A program made the translations under genes and the position numbers. From Pyrus communis (Eukaryota; Streptophyta; Magnoliopsida; Rosales; Rosaceae), in the NCBI RefSeq assembly GCF_963583255.1, contig NC_084805.1, positions 10,904,827 through 10,968,826 of the forward strand: 64,000 nt of DNA, read 5' to 3'. Position 1 is the first letter of the stretch, and every line of letters starts with the position of its first letter. This document shows positions 1 through 10,975 of the stretch, piece by piece. The notes below the pieces were generated by a model. The model did no database searches. It saw nothing but the letters and a program-made list of their open reading frames with translations, and was not told where the DNA came from.

Positions 1-1380
1 TGCTGTTCGGGGCAGGTCCAAAAATTATAAATATTAAACGAGGGCTGGCCGGGCCGGGTTGGTTCCTAGTAAATAATGGAGTGGGCTGGTTCTAAAAATT
101 AGAGAAAATGGATCCCCGGCCCAGACCGTTCATTCTAACTGATTAAATCTCTAGCCTTCATTCCTACTGATTACCTTCTCTCTTACTCTCAGGGTCAAAC
201 GTAATTCACTTAACCCTCCCCTCTCATTCTCTTTCTTATTCTCAGACTCCACTCCGAGTCTCCTTCGCAGGGGTTCCCTCGATCTCTCTTCTTTCTCGAT
301 CTCGAAGACTTGATCTCCTATCTCTCAATCACCTCCTTCTCGATCTTTCTCTCCCACAATTTCTCTCTCCCCCATCTCACGCGCCCTAAATGCAGCTTAA
401 TTAAGGGTAGGTGTCTTGGACCTAACTGTCGACACCACTCCATAACCACCTTGTAAACCACCTTGTTCCATTGAGAAACCATGCTGTTAGTCCCAGCCAT
501 TGAGTCGTAACTGTTGCGTCGTCACAAATCAATGGCTGTGGAGAAACTGAGCAGAGGTAGCGGACACCAAACGATGGACCAAAACTCATCGTAGTCGTCG
601 ATGAGGAATGCGACATTGTCCCAACTGTCTTGGATCCGTGAGGAAGACAACATTCCCAGGCTCCTACTTTTCTTCTTCTAGTCATGTAATTTCATTTTTG
701 TACTGAATTCAAATTTGAGGATTTAGGAATTAGGGATTCAGTTAATTTGCTTGAAAAATTCATAAAATGTTGGGGATTTAGCTTAATTAGGGATTCAGTT
801 TTATTTTATTTTTTGATGAATTCGAAATTTTATATGAAGATTTTTTATTTATTAATTTGTTCTATTTGGGGATTTAGGTTGGGGCGTGAGAAATGCTTGA
901 AAAATATTGGATTTTTTTTTTCTGGGAAGCCTGGTCTTTGATCCCTTGCATAACCCAGAAAGGTTGTAGGTGCAAATCTAATTAATTGGGAGTTAATTAA
1001 TTAATTTACTTGCATTTATAGAGAGAGGAAGTACAAGATGAATCACATGTTTTGGAAATCTGTGGTTTGTTGATCGCTGAGATATGGCAAGCAGACGATG
1101 GCGATGCCTTTACACAACGGATTTTGCGGTGGAAAACTGGGTCGCAGGCTGGTGGTAGTATGCCCAAAACCGGAAAAAAAAAAAAAAAAAAAAAAAAAAA
1201 GTAGTAAGACCCGTGGACCAGTCCCAAACCGGCCCGTTTCAAACAGGCAGGGTTAGGTTCGGTTCCCAAACTCAAAATACTTATACCCGACCCGGTTTGC
1301 CCCATTACAATTTAAAACGGTTAGGGCCAGGTTCCTCCAAATTTGGGCCTGGCCCGGCCCGGCCTGTGCCCAGCCCTAGG
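1..1380. mobile_element. Possible non-autonomous DNA transposon with GC-rich inverted ends
   Basis: Positions about 43-67 (ggctggccgggccgggtt) and about 1343-1378, read on the other strand (gggctgggcac followed by ggccgggccggg), are similar GC-rich blocks facing each other. GC-rich ends of this kind are common in plant hAT-type non-autonomous elements. Between them lie a pyrimidine-rich stretch (about 180-370), an AT-rich core and an A tract (about 1172-1200). I find no transposase frame. The left end may lie outside the window and no target duplication could be checked, so the family is a guess. Confidence 0.3.
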
Positions 1381-1802
1381 CCTTGCAGATGCAATGAGAA
1401 TTGGAGAGACTAAAGTAGTAGGCTAAAATTTGTGACTTTTCCACATGGTGATAAACACAAAGTGATGCAAATTAGTTAAATCCAATCATATCTAGGGAGT
1501 TGGGTGATAAACCAATGTTAAAGCATATTCTTTTTTTAATTTTGTCTCTTTGTTGGAGGAAAGGCGGTAATTAAGAGACAAGTTACGGTAAAGTCGCCAA
1601 AAAATGACAGTGGATGGAGTCAACTTTTGCTAGAGAAAGATGCGGTTGGAGGAATGAGTTATTTATTACTGAGGCAAGTTGGACTGGAAAGTGCATGCCA
1701 GTTAACTTTGCCCTACAACCTTATTTATGTACATTGACATCAAATGCGGAATTCAGACCAAAAAAATTAAAAACCAACTCCGAAAGATTCAATTTTGGCA
1801 AA
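1381..1802. other. Unassigned intergenic sequence
   Basis: No domain, repeat or RNA gene is recognisable here. An open frame begins at 1614 and runs into the prefoldin fragment, but its residues before 1803 match nothing I know. They are probably leader or flanking sequence read by chance. Confidence 0.4.
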
Positions 1803-1990
1803 ATGGCCGGCCAAGCCAACAGAGCTCCGTTCTTAGAGATTCAAGGCTGCATGATTGCGCTCACTGAGAAATTGAAGCAGGTGCAAGCGCAGATGCGTAA
1901 CAAGGAGAAAAAGAAGAGTGCCTTTCTAACTCTAGAAGAGCAGCGATCTTTATCTAATGATTCAAATACTTATAATAGGGAGAACGTTTG
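1803..1990 (+). pseudogene. PFD1: Prefoldin subunit 1 fragment (5' coding part, frameshifted)
   Basis: From the ATG at 1803 the frame reads MAGQANRAPFLEIQG, then LKQVQAQMRNKEKKK and LTLEEQRSLSNDSNTY. This is the N-terminal helix and turn of plant prefoldin subunit 1, part of the cytosolic chaperone that hands unfolded actin and tubulin to the CCT chaperonin. After NTY (about 1973) a few bases are missing. The following family residues, IGRTFV, are still readable in another frame at about 1975-1990. The copia LTR begins at 1991 and nothing of the remaining half of the protein follows. The piece is therefore truncated and frameshifted. I cannot tell whether it is a remnant of a real locus, a retrocopy or a captured exon. 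Some residues (Q and S changes in LTLEEQRSLS) also differ from the usual family sequence, as expected for a decaying copy. Confidence 0.75.
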
Positions 1991-2186
1991 TGTTAGAGCA
2001 TTACTGAGTTATATATTTATATATTAGTTAAAGTGCAAATAGTAATATGTTGTTCAACATTAACGAAGTACATATGTAATCTCAATTGCAACTTCTATAT
2101 ATACTCCACTTTAGAGAATAATGAATATACAAGAAATTTCTAAATATTATCATATATATTTTTAGCATTTTACCATGCTTAATTCA
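1991..2186 (+). repeat. 5' LTR of copia element A
   Basis: This 196-bp block starts with TGTTAGAGC and ends TTCA, directly before an initiator-tRNA-Met-like primer site. It has an AT-rich interior with a TATATATA-type box (about 2097-2103). No second copy was found, so the element has lost its 3' end. Confidence 0.6.
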
Positions 2187-2189
2187 ACT

Positions 2190-2201
2190 TGGCATCAGAG
2201 C
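2190..2201 (+). other. Primer-binding site of copia A (tRNA-Met type)
   Basis: TGGCATCAGAGC differs by one base from TGGTATCAGAGC, the usual site pairing with the 3' end of plant initiator tRNA-Met. It lies three bases after the LTR end. Confidence 0.65.
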
Positions 2202-4443
2202 AATTTGTCTTGGTAACACATGTGCTTTCATTTTGTGTCCACTTTTCTTAGTATCGTGCAAAAAAAGAAGAAAAGAAAAAAAATAATTGAACACTGTTGT
2301 GCTACAGTACCAGGAATATCGCTACAATGTGTGAATAATGATTGCTGCAGTGCTGGAATAGTGATTCTACTATAGTATTATAGTAAATTGTCTTTATTCC
2401 GCTACGAATCTTTTGTGCCTTTATTGTTCGTGTTTTAGCTAAATGGCTCAATATAATCATAGTGTTGTTATGCATCTTGGTGGAACAAATATATGGATAA
2501 TTGATACTAGGGCCACTGATCATGTGATTGGTGATATTAGATCCCACATCGTCCAGGGGAGTGAATCCTCTATGCCTTATCACTATCTTTCTCACTACGA
2601 CCTTATCACTAGTCTATGCTTTACTTGTTCCTGATGTTAAATGCAATCTTTTGTCAGTAAAAAAACTACTTGATACCTTATATTATTCCACTCACTTCTA
2701 CCCCACGTATTGTTATTTTCAAGATATTCAAACTCAGATGATATTTGGTCGGAGTTTGTACATCTTGACTATGGAGTATATTGTTGCTTCAAGTTCAAAT
2801 AATCATCAAGTTCTAAGTGCTAAAGTGGATGACAAACCTCAAATTTGGTTGTGGCCACGATGTTTGGGACATCCATCATTTAGTTATATGAAACATCTAT
2901 TTCCTTCTTTGTTTCGCATTTGTAGTGATTCAGAGTTCAAGTGTGAAACATGTGTCATGGCTAAGGGTCATCGTGCTTCCTTTCCCATAAGTGTTTCTAA
3001 AGCTACTTTGCCATTTGATTTGATACATTCTGATGTGTAAGGTTCGGCAAAGGTTACTTCTAATGGATTTCGTTGGTTTGTTACTTTTATTGATGATTGT
3101 ACTCCATTAACTTGGGTGTCCTTGATGAAGAATAAGAATGATGTCTTTTTATTTCTTCAAGAATTTGTGCAATGGTGTCTACTCAGTTTCAGATCAATGT
3201 TAAGGTCTTCAGGTCTGATAACGGAGAAGAATATGTGAATCACACTTTGGCATGTTTTTTCATGATCATGGTATTATTCACCAGATGACTACTCCGTTTA
3301 CCCCCTAACAAAATGATGTGTACAAAAGGAAGAATCGTCAAATAATGGAGGTTGCTCGCTCATTGATGTGGGATAAATATGTTCCTAATCATTTGCGGGA
3401 TCATGCTGTTTTGGCTACTGTGTACTTGATAAATTGTGTTCCAAGTAGGATTCTTGATTTTCAAACACCGTTTGATGTGTTACAGAAACATGTTTCTCTT
3501 GTTTCTGTATCTAAACTTCCTCCGAAGATGTTTGGGTGTGTGGCCTATGTGCATGTCTACTATCATCAGTAGAGTAAACTTGATGCATGTGTTCTCTCAT
3601 GTGTATTTATTGGATATGTTAACAATAAAAAAGGTTATAAGTGTTACCACCCTCCGACTCAGAAAACTTATATTACTATGGATGTCACCTTCCATGAGGA
3701 AGTTTCGTATTTTGTGAAGCCTTCTTCCGACTCCCCACTTCAGGGGGAAAAGGGCAGTGAAATGCAGATTCGAAGAGATAGTATGGATGATATGTTACAG
3801 ACAGAGTTGGGAACAGAACCTGTTATGTTGCGTGATACTAATCAATCGGCTACAGATGTCGATTAGTCAACTGTCATTCCTAAGACTGTTTATATTGATA
3901 ACCCGTCAGATGTGTCCAACGAGTTACCTGTTGGTGGTATGTCTGACGAATTGCCTTTGGATGACCAGTTATCTGCTACTGGTATGACTAACGAGTCGCT
4001 TGTTTATGGTTCGTCCAGTGATGATTCTTCTAATGGTTTGGTATATGATGGTGACACACATAAGATAAATACTAATGATTATTCTATTTATGAGTTGCCT
4101 CCATGAGTTAATCATGGAAAACCTAAAGTACAATATGAGCCTGATATGTATGCCAAAGCCAAGTATCCTATCAACAACTATGTTTTTACTTATCATTTGT
4201 CCAAACTATATGCATCTTACATATGTCACCTATCTAGTGTATCAGTTCCAACAAAATTGCAGGATGCTTTGTTTAACCTTGAGTAGGTTAATGCCATGAA
4301 TGTTGAGATGGAAGCTTTGGAAAAGAATTCCAGTTGGGATTTTGTTCTGATGCCAATTGAGAAGAACGTTATTAGATGCAGATGAATGTTCACTATGAAG
4401 CATAAAGCAGATGGTTCTATTGACTGATACAAAGCCAGATTAG
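2202..4443 (+). pseudogene. Ty1/copia polyprotein remnant (protease, integrase, start of RT)
   Basis: Broken frames in copia order. Protease: WIIDTRATDHV at about 2494, with R in place of the usual G of the D-T/S-G-A site. Then VPDVKCNLLSVKKL and the pre-integrase block with LGHPSFSYMKHLFPSLF and the CETC pair (about 2865-2960). The integrase core follows (GFRWFVTFIDDCT near 3067, FRSDNGEEY near 3210) and then its C-terminal side (LPPKMFGCVAYVH near 3515). Last comes the RT entry region (VNAMNVEMEALEKNSSWDF near 4290 and YKARLV near 4430). Gag is almost absent. Stops and frameshifts separate most blocks, and catalytic positions are mutated. The element stops at 4443, where the LTR of copia B begins, so most of RT, RNase H and the 3' LTR are missing. 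It cannot encode a working polyprotein. Confidence 0.85.
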
Positions 4444-5635
4444 TGAAGGAAATATTTGTGAAAACTAGTTCATTTGAGCAACATCTATGCATGCAATTAA
4501 CAATTAAAATGCGGTATCATGCTTGTATGCACTCAAAAACAAAACTTTACCCATGAAATTCAAGGCTTAGTGAGTGTGGTGAACCAAGACTCAACTCAAG
4601 AACAAAGTGAGTTGAGAAATATTATACCTTTGTTGATTCTTCTTTGCATAAGCAAGGCTAATCACCGAAGAGATAGGGCCTTCATTCCTTACTTCTTAGC
4701 TCCATGGATTTCTTGGATGAGGATGGTAGAATGGATTCTCCAAGTTTTCAAAATAGAGAACCTTTAAGTCTCCACACCAAGGAGAGACTAGAAGAAGAGA
4801 TGAGTAACCTTGGAGGAGGGAAGATTGCTAGCTAATTTTCTCCAAAGGGCTGGCCTCCTAGAGAGAAAGGGAGAGACTTGTTCTTTCCAATTTCCTCTAA
4901 AATAACCCTTAATGAATTTGTTCTTTCCAATTTCCTTTAAAAGAACCCTTAATGAATTAAGGCTATAAAGTTCTTTATATAGTCACTTCACTTGAGTGAC
5001 AAAAAGAACCAAAACCTTATTTCATCAATATTGCCTGTCTTTTATCGTCTTTGGGCTGTTTGGGACCTCTTGAATCTTTATTCATTAAGTTGCCAATCAA
5101 CTTAAGTCAATGGGCTTGACATTCGAAGCCTATTGGGCTTTGAGGCCTAAAACTAACCCGAGGACTAAAACGAACTTATTTGTTTGATTAATTAACATAT
5201 TAATTAATACTAGCCATAAATAATTAAACCATTTAATTATCATTACTCATCTCTGTTGTTTCTTCAATCTCTACCTTACACAGTGTATGATCCATTAGGT
5301 TCCTTTTAGCAAGGCAGTGGGCAATCAGAACTCTTCAAATCGATTGTGAATTGAAACATACTTTCAATTCTCCCTTTAGTGATTATACACCTTTAGGGCT
5401 TTCACAAACCATGAGTGACATCTAGCAGTATGTAATGGTTACCCAAGCTAATCAGAAGAGGTGGAGAACCTATTCAGTTTAGGATTACAATCCAATACGG
5501 TCTTTCTCTAATACAATACTCTTGACCACATTGTTTGGTTTGATGGTTTATTCATGTCTACTATCCAATGTGATTGTCTTAGTTATATGATTACCTTGAA
5601 TGTAATTTGGAATGACTTCTAAATCTCATTCATAC
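4444..5635 (-). repeat. Copia B 3' LTR, left part
   Basis: Starting at TGAAGGAAATATTTGTG, this stretch aligns with the LTR at 33309-35114, including the GAGCAACATC block, the ACTCAACTCA stretch and the CTCATTCATAC block at its end. It is interrupted at 5635 by a Cassandra element and resumes at 8081. On the minus strand this is the 3' LTR of copia B. It is more diverged than the E1 or G LTR pairs. Confidence 0.8.
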
Positions 5636-5655
5636 TGTGACATCCCACATCGCCC

Positions 5656-5723
5656 AGTGGGTCACCCATCATGGGATTGCTCTAGCCCCCTTCTCGCTTA
5701 ACTTCGGAGTTCCTACGGAACCT
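5656..5723 (-). repeat. 5S-rRNA-derived segment, inverted (Cassandra)
   Basis: Read on the minus strand this gives GGAACTCCGAAGTTAAGCGA followed by an ATCCCATGATGGGTGACCCA block, the core of plant 5S rRNA as carried in Cassandra LTRs. It is cut at 5723 by the solo LTR insertion. Confidence 0.75.
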
Positions 5724-7511
5724 TGATAGGAGCATATTTATGCTACTTAGTTATGTTGTTTCCTTGCATTTAGTTAGTTAATTACTATCTATTTTAGTCT
5801 TTTAAGCTATTTTCGTATGTTTTTAGGTCCTAATGGCAAAAGGAGCAAGAAAGTGCATTTTGAGGCTATTTGGAGCAATTTTGGGCATGGATTGGATAGC
5901 TTAACTATGGAGCAATGTGGATGGACAAAATTGAAGTCAAGAGATGCTAGGAAAGGCTAAAAATCTGGAGAAAGAAGTCCAAATGCAAAGAAGATAAGGA
6001 AAGAGCAAGAAATAAGGAACCTTATCCAAATTTTCTTATCTTATCCAAACCTTATCCAACCTTATCTTATCTTATCCTATCCTAATCTTTTCCTACCTTA
6101 ATTCCAACTTCAAAGAGGACTCCTTTTCACATTAAATCACCTAAATATCAAGTTCTAGAAGCCCTATTTTCGTGCATTAAGTTTATGCCACATGTAACCC
6201 TTCTAGAAGTTCTAGAATTTGCCCCAAGGACCATTCCTTGTCCTCCTTGGAATCTGATTGAAAGTATCCTTGTTCTTTGGTGATTTGGAGTCCTCATTCC
6301 TCTCATTTTCAGCCCAATTTCATGCCCCCCCTTCACCCTATAAATACATGATGCCACAACTCTCAAAAATCACCACCCTCGACCACAAATTCACACCACA
6401 CCATCCACCACACCTCAAGAGCCTAAATTCACACAAATCCCCATTGTTGGCAGCAAGGAAGGAAGGAGGAGCCACCTGGAGTGTTTCTAGGCATATTCTA
6501 TCTTTGTTTTTAATGTTTAAGTTTAATTATCTTTGTTTTACAAACATGTGGAACTAACTTCTTTTTAGTTAGAGGTGAAATCGAAGCCATGATTACATGT
6601 TTTATATGAATTGATTATATCCAGTTATTGTTTCTTAAGGAATGAATGTGATTTGCTTGTCTAAGTTATTAAAACTTGTTTATGTATGTGGGTTGGGTGT
6701 CGACACTTAATTCGCATGCATGAATTTGATGCTAGAGTATAAAGAGGGTTTCATGTAAGAGTTATTCACTTATATTCACAAGTAGTGGAGGTTGCTAGTC
6801 ACAATCGTGTTAAGTAAATCCTTGGTATGAGTCTCATGCGTTTCAGAATGATGAATGCCTTGTCAATGCTTATGATTTTCACAAAACTTAATGACTTTTG
6901 ATATGTATCTTTATTATGTGTTTCATATAGAGAACTTGAGAAAGATAATTTGGTTGTGATGCGTATTTCATCTAATTCAATGACGTAAGGAAAATCTGAT
7001 GGTTAGTTGTACGATGCAATTAACTTAGGGCGTTGTCATTCATAGTCTAAAGGAATAATAACTGGAAATTGGTTCATATGCATATGTGTCATGTGTAGAG
7101 AAGGACCCTCTAGCTAGCTTATCACCCATAGTTTTCCCTAATTTTGTCCAAGTTGTTTAGAGTCTTTATAATCTGTTTGTTTTTACCTTAATTTCTTCCA
7201 AAATCCAATCCCCCTTTACTTTGTTGTGTCAAATTAGTTAGAATCTGTCAAACTTGTGTTTTTAAGTGTTTTGAGTCAAGTTAAAAGTAATTTCGTCCAA
7301 ATCACCTTTAGAGTCTAGTTTGAGTCTTTTTGAGTGTTTGTCGCTGTTTTGAGTGTTTTAAATTAGTTTAGAGTCTATAGAGTCTAGTTTAGTGTTTTTG
7401 GTCTTAATTGTGTTGATTAGCATCCCTTCTAATCCCCAGCCTAAAACGATCCCTACTTTCATATACTACAATCATAGGGTTTTAATTTGAGTGTTAGAAT
7501 ATTTCACATCA
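5724..7511 (+). mobile_element. Solo LTR D (E-like family), 1.8 kb
   Basis: The element begins TGATAGGAGCATATTTATG and ends CACATCA, with the 5-bp duplication AACCT on both sides (5719-5723 and 7512-7516). A promoter-like CTATAAATA lies near 6339. The solo LTR at 38396-40335 is from the same subfamily (shared TATGCTACTTAGTTATGTTG start). No internal region is present, so this is the product of recombination between two LTRs. The small frames inside are not genes. Confidence 0.9.
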
Positions 7512-8075
7512 AACCTGAAGCCAGTGAGCTCCCAAAAGGCCTCGTGCTAGGTAAGGATGAGAATATACATATAAGGATCACTCCCCTGGGGGCTAGAGCA
7601 ATCCCATGATGGGTGACCCACTGGGAAGTTGCTCATGAGTTCCTAAAAATAAAAACTGTGAGGGAATGGTAAGCCTAAAGCGTACAATATCATGCTATGG
7701 TGGTGGAGTCGGGCCCGGGAAGTGGTCCCGCCTGGGCCGGGATATGACAATTTGGTGTCAGAGCCTAACCTTGGTCGCGTGTGTGCCGACGAGGACGTCG
7801 GGCCCCTAAGGGGGGTGGATTGTGACATCCCACATCGCCCAGGGGAGTGATCCTTATATGTATATTCTCATCCTTACCTAGCACGAGGCCTTTTGGGAGC
7901 TCACTGGCTTCAGGTTCCATAGGAACTCCGAAGTTAAGCGAGAAGGGGGCTAGAGCAATCCCATGATGGGTAACCCACTGGGAAGTTGCTCGTGAGTTCC
8001 CAAAAGGCCTCGTGTTAGGTAAGGATGAGAATATACATATAAGGATCACTCCCTTGGGCGATGTGGGATGTCACA
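7512..8075. repeat. Cassandra right part with LTR segments and primer site
   Basis: This part holds a reverse-then-forward 5S-like block, the LTR tail with GGGCCGGGATATGACA (about 7735-7750), the primer-site-like TTGGTGTCAGAGCC, a short internal GACGAGGACGTCGGGCCCC, and a second LTR starting TGTGACATCCC at about 7831. That second LTR then turns into inverted sequence up to 8075. Confidence 0.75.
7878..7996 (+). other. 5S-rRNA-like promoter segment in Cassandra LTR (not a 5S gene)
   Basis: CTAGCACGAGGCC, GGAACTCCGAAGTTAAGCGA, CATGATGGGTAACCCACTGG and GGAAGTTGCTCGTG follow the order of plant 5S rRNA, with the internal region where RNA polymerase III control elements lie. Substitutions and the TRIM context show that this is the Cassandra LTR version and not a functional rRNA gene. 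Confidence 0.8.
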
Positions 8076-8080
8076 CATAC

Positions 8081-8185
8081 TCTGGCCAGAGATTCTTAAT
8101 CATATCATAGAGTATTCTCCCTCAAATGGTTTGAAGGTTAGAGATCCCTTGTTGCGCATTCACTTGTCTTCATGGCTAGACCTGG
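8081..8185 (-). repeat. Copia B 3' LTR, resumed part (truncated)
   Basis: After the duplicated CATAC, TCTGGCCAGAGATT through TTGCGCATTCACTTG continues the alignment with 34462-34560. At 8185 the match to the right LTR stops, and its last roughly 555 bp (34560-35114) are absent here. Confidence 0.8.
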
Positions 8186-8740
8186 CATTCGTGTTGTGTT
8201 TTCCATGTTCCTGTCGTTTTCGTGTCATACCCGATATTTTAACGGGTCGTGTCATGTAACAGTCGTTAAAATAAACGGGTAAAATGACCCGATCTGAAAT
8301 CAACCCGATAATATTAATAGGTAAAATGACCCGACCCGTTACCCGTTAAGGAAAATATATTTAAAACTAATAAATAATCAAATGAAAAACATAATACTAA
8401 ATAAGTATATACATACCATATTGTCACGTCCAAAACATTAAAACACAATTTTCTTTTAAGTATTTTTCCCTTACCTAAATTGATTGCTCTAGCCTTTTTC
8501 TTTGCAAGACTCATATTTGTATTTTCTATACTTTCGCTTCCAAGATCTTGTTATGTTCGCATTATAATCTCCACAGACTCCTCATCACTAAGGTTTACTG
8601 AATCTGAATCTCTAGTATCCACTGCTTTTGAAACAAAATGGATATAAATTAATTAATAGCATAATTAATTAAGTAAAGTCTTTAATAGTTTTTAATTAAT
8701 GTAGAAGTGTAAAAAATATATAAACGCTCATAATGACAAG
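8186..8740. mobile_element. hAT-like fragment with ACCCG-rich end
   Basis: The start (TAGACCTGGCATTCGTG, about 8184) and the repeated ACGGGTCGTGTC, ATGACCCG and ACCCGTTACCCGTTAAGG motifs (8230-8350) resemble a common plant terminal sequence, also seen inverted near 63070-63190. The rest is AT-rich. A minus frame at 8314-8514 begins MSLAKKKARAINLGKGK, but I cannot assign it to a transposase. The boundary on the right is approximate. Confidence 0.35.
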
Positions 8741-8933
8741 CTTTATAACTTTCATGAAGAGCTTAACTTCGAAATTCGCCACTATAATCATATAAATCAT
8801 AGATCAAAATATAACCGTTGATTGTTGTTTACATTTATGCTTCATTATTCTCATCAAATTTTGTTTTTTGAAAACATGATCTGTTAGAGGATATCTATAT
8901 GTTATCCATAGAAGCAACCTTGAGAATAACGAC
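8741..8933 (-). pseudogene. Copia B RNase H tail
   Basis: On the minus strand, across the E1 insertion point (8933 joined to 17845), the frame reads GDVVILKVASMDNI, matching the copia RNase H end (GDVVxxKI...NLADPLT). Beyond that point the frame is lost and the sequence is AT-rich. No intact LTR start follows; the hAT-like fragment takes its place. Confidence 0.65.
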
Positions 8934-10961
8934 TGATGCGTGATTTTTACGCGCACAAATTAAACCCTCTTTTCGTCAAATTGTAGTAAGTATATAAGTA
9001 GGGATCGTTCTGGACCGGGGATTAGGAGGGATTGTTAATCTCTTGGAAACTGACTCAAAAACGTAAAAACAATATAAAACACTAAACTAGACTCAAAGAA
9101 TACAAAACTAAATGCTTAAAACACTAAAACAAACCAAAAACTCAAAATGCTTTTAAAAACACAAACTAAAATGATTTCTAACTAAATTGACATTAAAGTA
9201 AAGGGGGATTTAAGTTTATACGAAATTAAATTAAATGAACAAATTAAAACAGAATGTAAATATGAAATTGATGAAATGGAATGAATGGATGATAGAATAG
9301 CTAAGGGGGTCATCTCCACATATGTTACACTTGCATAATAAAAAGATTTCCAATTACATTTCAATAAATTATGAAACTCATCACCCCGGGTTAATTAGGT
9401 CCGCTTAAATTAACCGTCAAGTTTTCCTTAAGTTAATGAATTGGATGGGTTAGCGCAACGCAATTCACAACATTCTCCAAAAGTCCTTTACGTGAACAGC
9501 ACAATAAAGATACAATCAAAGATCATTAAGCATTATGAAAACTATAAGTGTTGACGAGGCATTTGTTACTATGATGAGCATGAAACTCGTGCCAATAATT
9601 CATTTAACGCGATTGTTTATAAGCAACCTCCACTACTTGTGAATATAAGTTCATAACGATTAGGTGAAAATCACTTATATTCTAGCGTCATATTCATGCA
9701 TGAAAATTAAGCGCGCATTCTTAATAAACATACATAAATAAGTTATCAATCAAACGGTTAAACAAATTGAATCAACAACTTATGAAATGCAATTAGAAGT
9801 AATCAAATCAAAATGCAAGCATAAACATATATTTCGAATCACCCCCTAGCTAAAGGGGGTTTAGTTTATTATAACTTTGAAATCAAAGAAATACCTAAAC
9901 ATTCCAACAACTCAAACTTGAATTGTATGAACGTTTAGGCACTCTTCTCTTCCATTCCTCATACGTACAAACAAAGAGAATTGAATTTAAACATTGAAAT
10001 CAAAGAAACACCTAAACATTCCAACAACTCAAACTTGAATTGTATGAACGTTTAGGCACTCTTCTCTTCCTCGTTGTTGTAGCACAAGGTCTAAGGATAG
10101 TTTGATGGTGTGAATGGTTTGGGGAGTGGTGTTTGGATTATAAGGGAATGGATGGGAAGCTCACGGCTAGGGAAGGGAGAATGTGTTTGTAATGTGTTGT
10201 GTATGAAAATGAGATGTCCATGAATGAATGAATGCAAGGGTATTTATAGGAGTAGTGGAGGGAACATATGGCTATGTCATTTGTAGGTGAAGTAGGTGGA
10301 TGTTGTAGGTGAAGTAGGTGGATGTTGTAGGTGAAGTGGATGTTGTAGGTGAAGTAGGTGGATGTTGTAGGTGAAGTGGGTGGATGTTGTAGGTGAAGTA
10401 GGTGGATGTTGTAGGTGAAGTGGGTGGATGTTGTAGGTGAAGTGGGTGGATGTTGTAGGTGAAGTAGGTGGATGTTATGTTAAGTGATAAGTGATAAGTG
10501 ATATGATATGTGGTTATGATATGATAAGTGGTTAAGTGGTGATGATAAGTGATAAGTGATTAAGTGATATGATATGTGGTGATGATAAGTGATAAGTGCA
10601 TGTGGGTTAACTAATGAAGGAAATGCATGTTCAATGACAATGTGTTAGAATGGATGTGTGTTATGCATGGCATGATTGGGATTAGGAAAGGTTTAAATGT
10701 CCTAAAACTAAAGAGAACAAGGTTCCAACACTTTGGCTCCAATTAGGTCTTCAATTTCGTCCAACACTTTGGCTTCAAGCATAAGCTATCCGTCCTTAGC
10801 CCAAAAGTGCTCCAAAAGTCTCCAAAATGCATCTTTTTGCTCCTTTAGCCCTTTGGACCTACAAACACACGAAAATAGCTTAAAGTACTAAAATAACTAA
10901 AGAAACATAACGTAAATGTACGAGAACAAGCCATTTAAGTCGCATAAATATGCTCCTATCA
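8934..10961 (-). repeat. E1 3' LTR
   Basis: This 2028-bp LTR is nearly identical to 15812-17839. A TATAAATA box on the minus strand lies near 10241-10248. A GTAGGTGAAGTRGGTGGATGTT minisatellite-like run lies at about 10282-10470, followed by a GTGATAAGTGATATG-rich stretch to about 10600. Confidence 0.93.
10282..10610. repeat. Minisatellite in E1 3' LTR
   Basis: About nine copies of a 15-21 bp unit (GTAGGTGAAGTAGGTGGATGTT with variants) are followed by degenerate TAAGTGATAAGTGATATG repeats. The same array, with different copy numbers, recurs at 17160-17485, 20430-20735, 25840-26175 and 60460-60835. Confidence 0.85.
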
Positions 10962-10975
10962 AATACCCCCACACT
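10962..10975 (-). other. E1 polypurine tract
   Basis: On the minus strand AAGTGTGGGGGTATT directly precedes the TGATAGG start of the 3' LTR, the place where plus-strand synthesis is primed in LTR elements. Confidence 0.8.

Larger units (their letters stand above)
5636..8075. mobile_element. Rearranged Cassandra TRIM with inverted ends, hosting a solo LTR
   Basis: The outer ends are inverted: TGTGACATCCCACATCGCCC at 5636 and its reverse complement ending at 8075. A 5-bp duplication CATAC (5631-5635 and 8076-8080) flanks it, and the intact LTR at 34457 has a single CATAC there. Inside are Cassandra LTR pieces with 5S-rRNA-derived sequence in both orientations, a tRNA-Met-type primer site (TTGGTGTCAGAGCC, about 7752-7765) and a G-rich tract before the second forward LTR. 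Normal Cassandra elements have direct LTRs, so this copy has been rearranged. A solo LTR occupies 5724-7511. Confidence 0.8.

Noticed and set aside
7878..7996. 5S rRNA gene
   Set aside because: Several changes to the 5S sequence, LTR-like flanks and a tRNA primer site show a Cassandra LTR instead.
10282..10470. CRISPR-like regular repeat
   Set aside because: Units are contiguous without unique spacers, in a plant LTR; it is a minisatellite.
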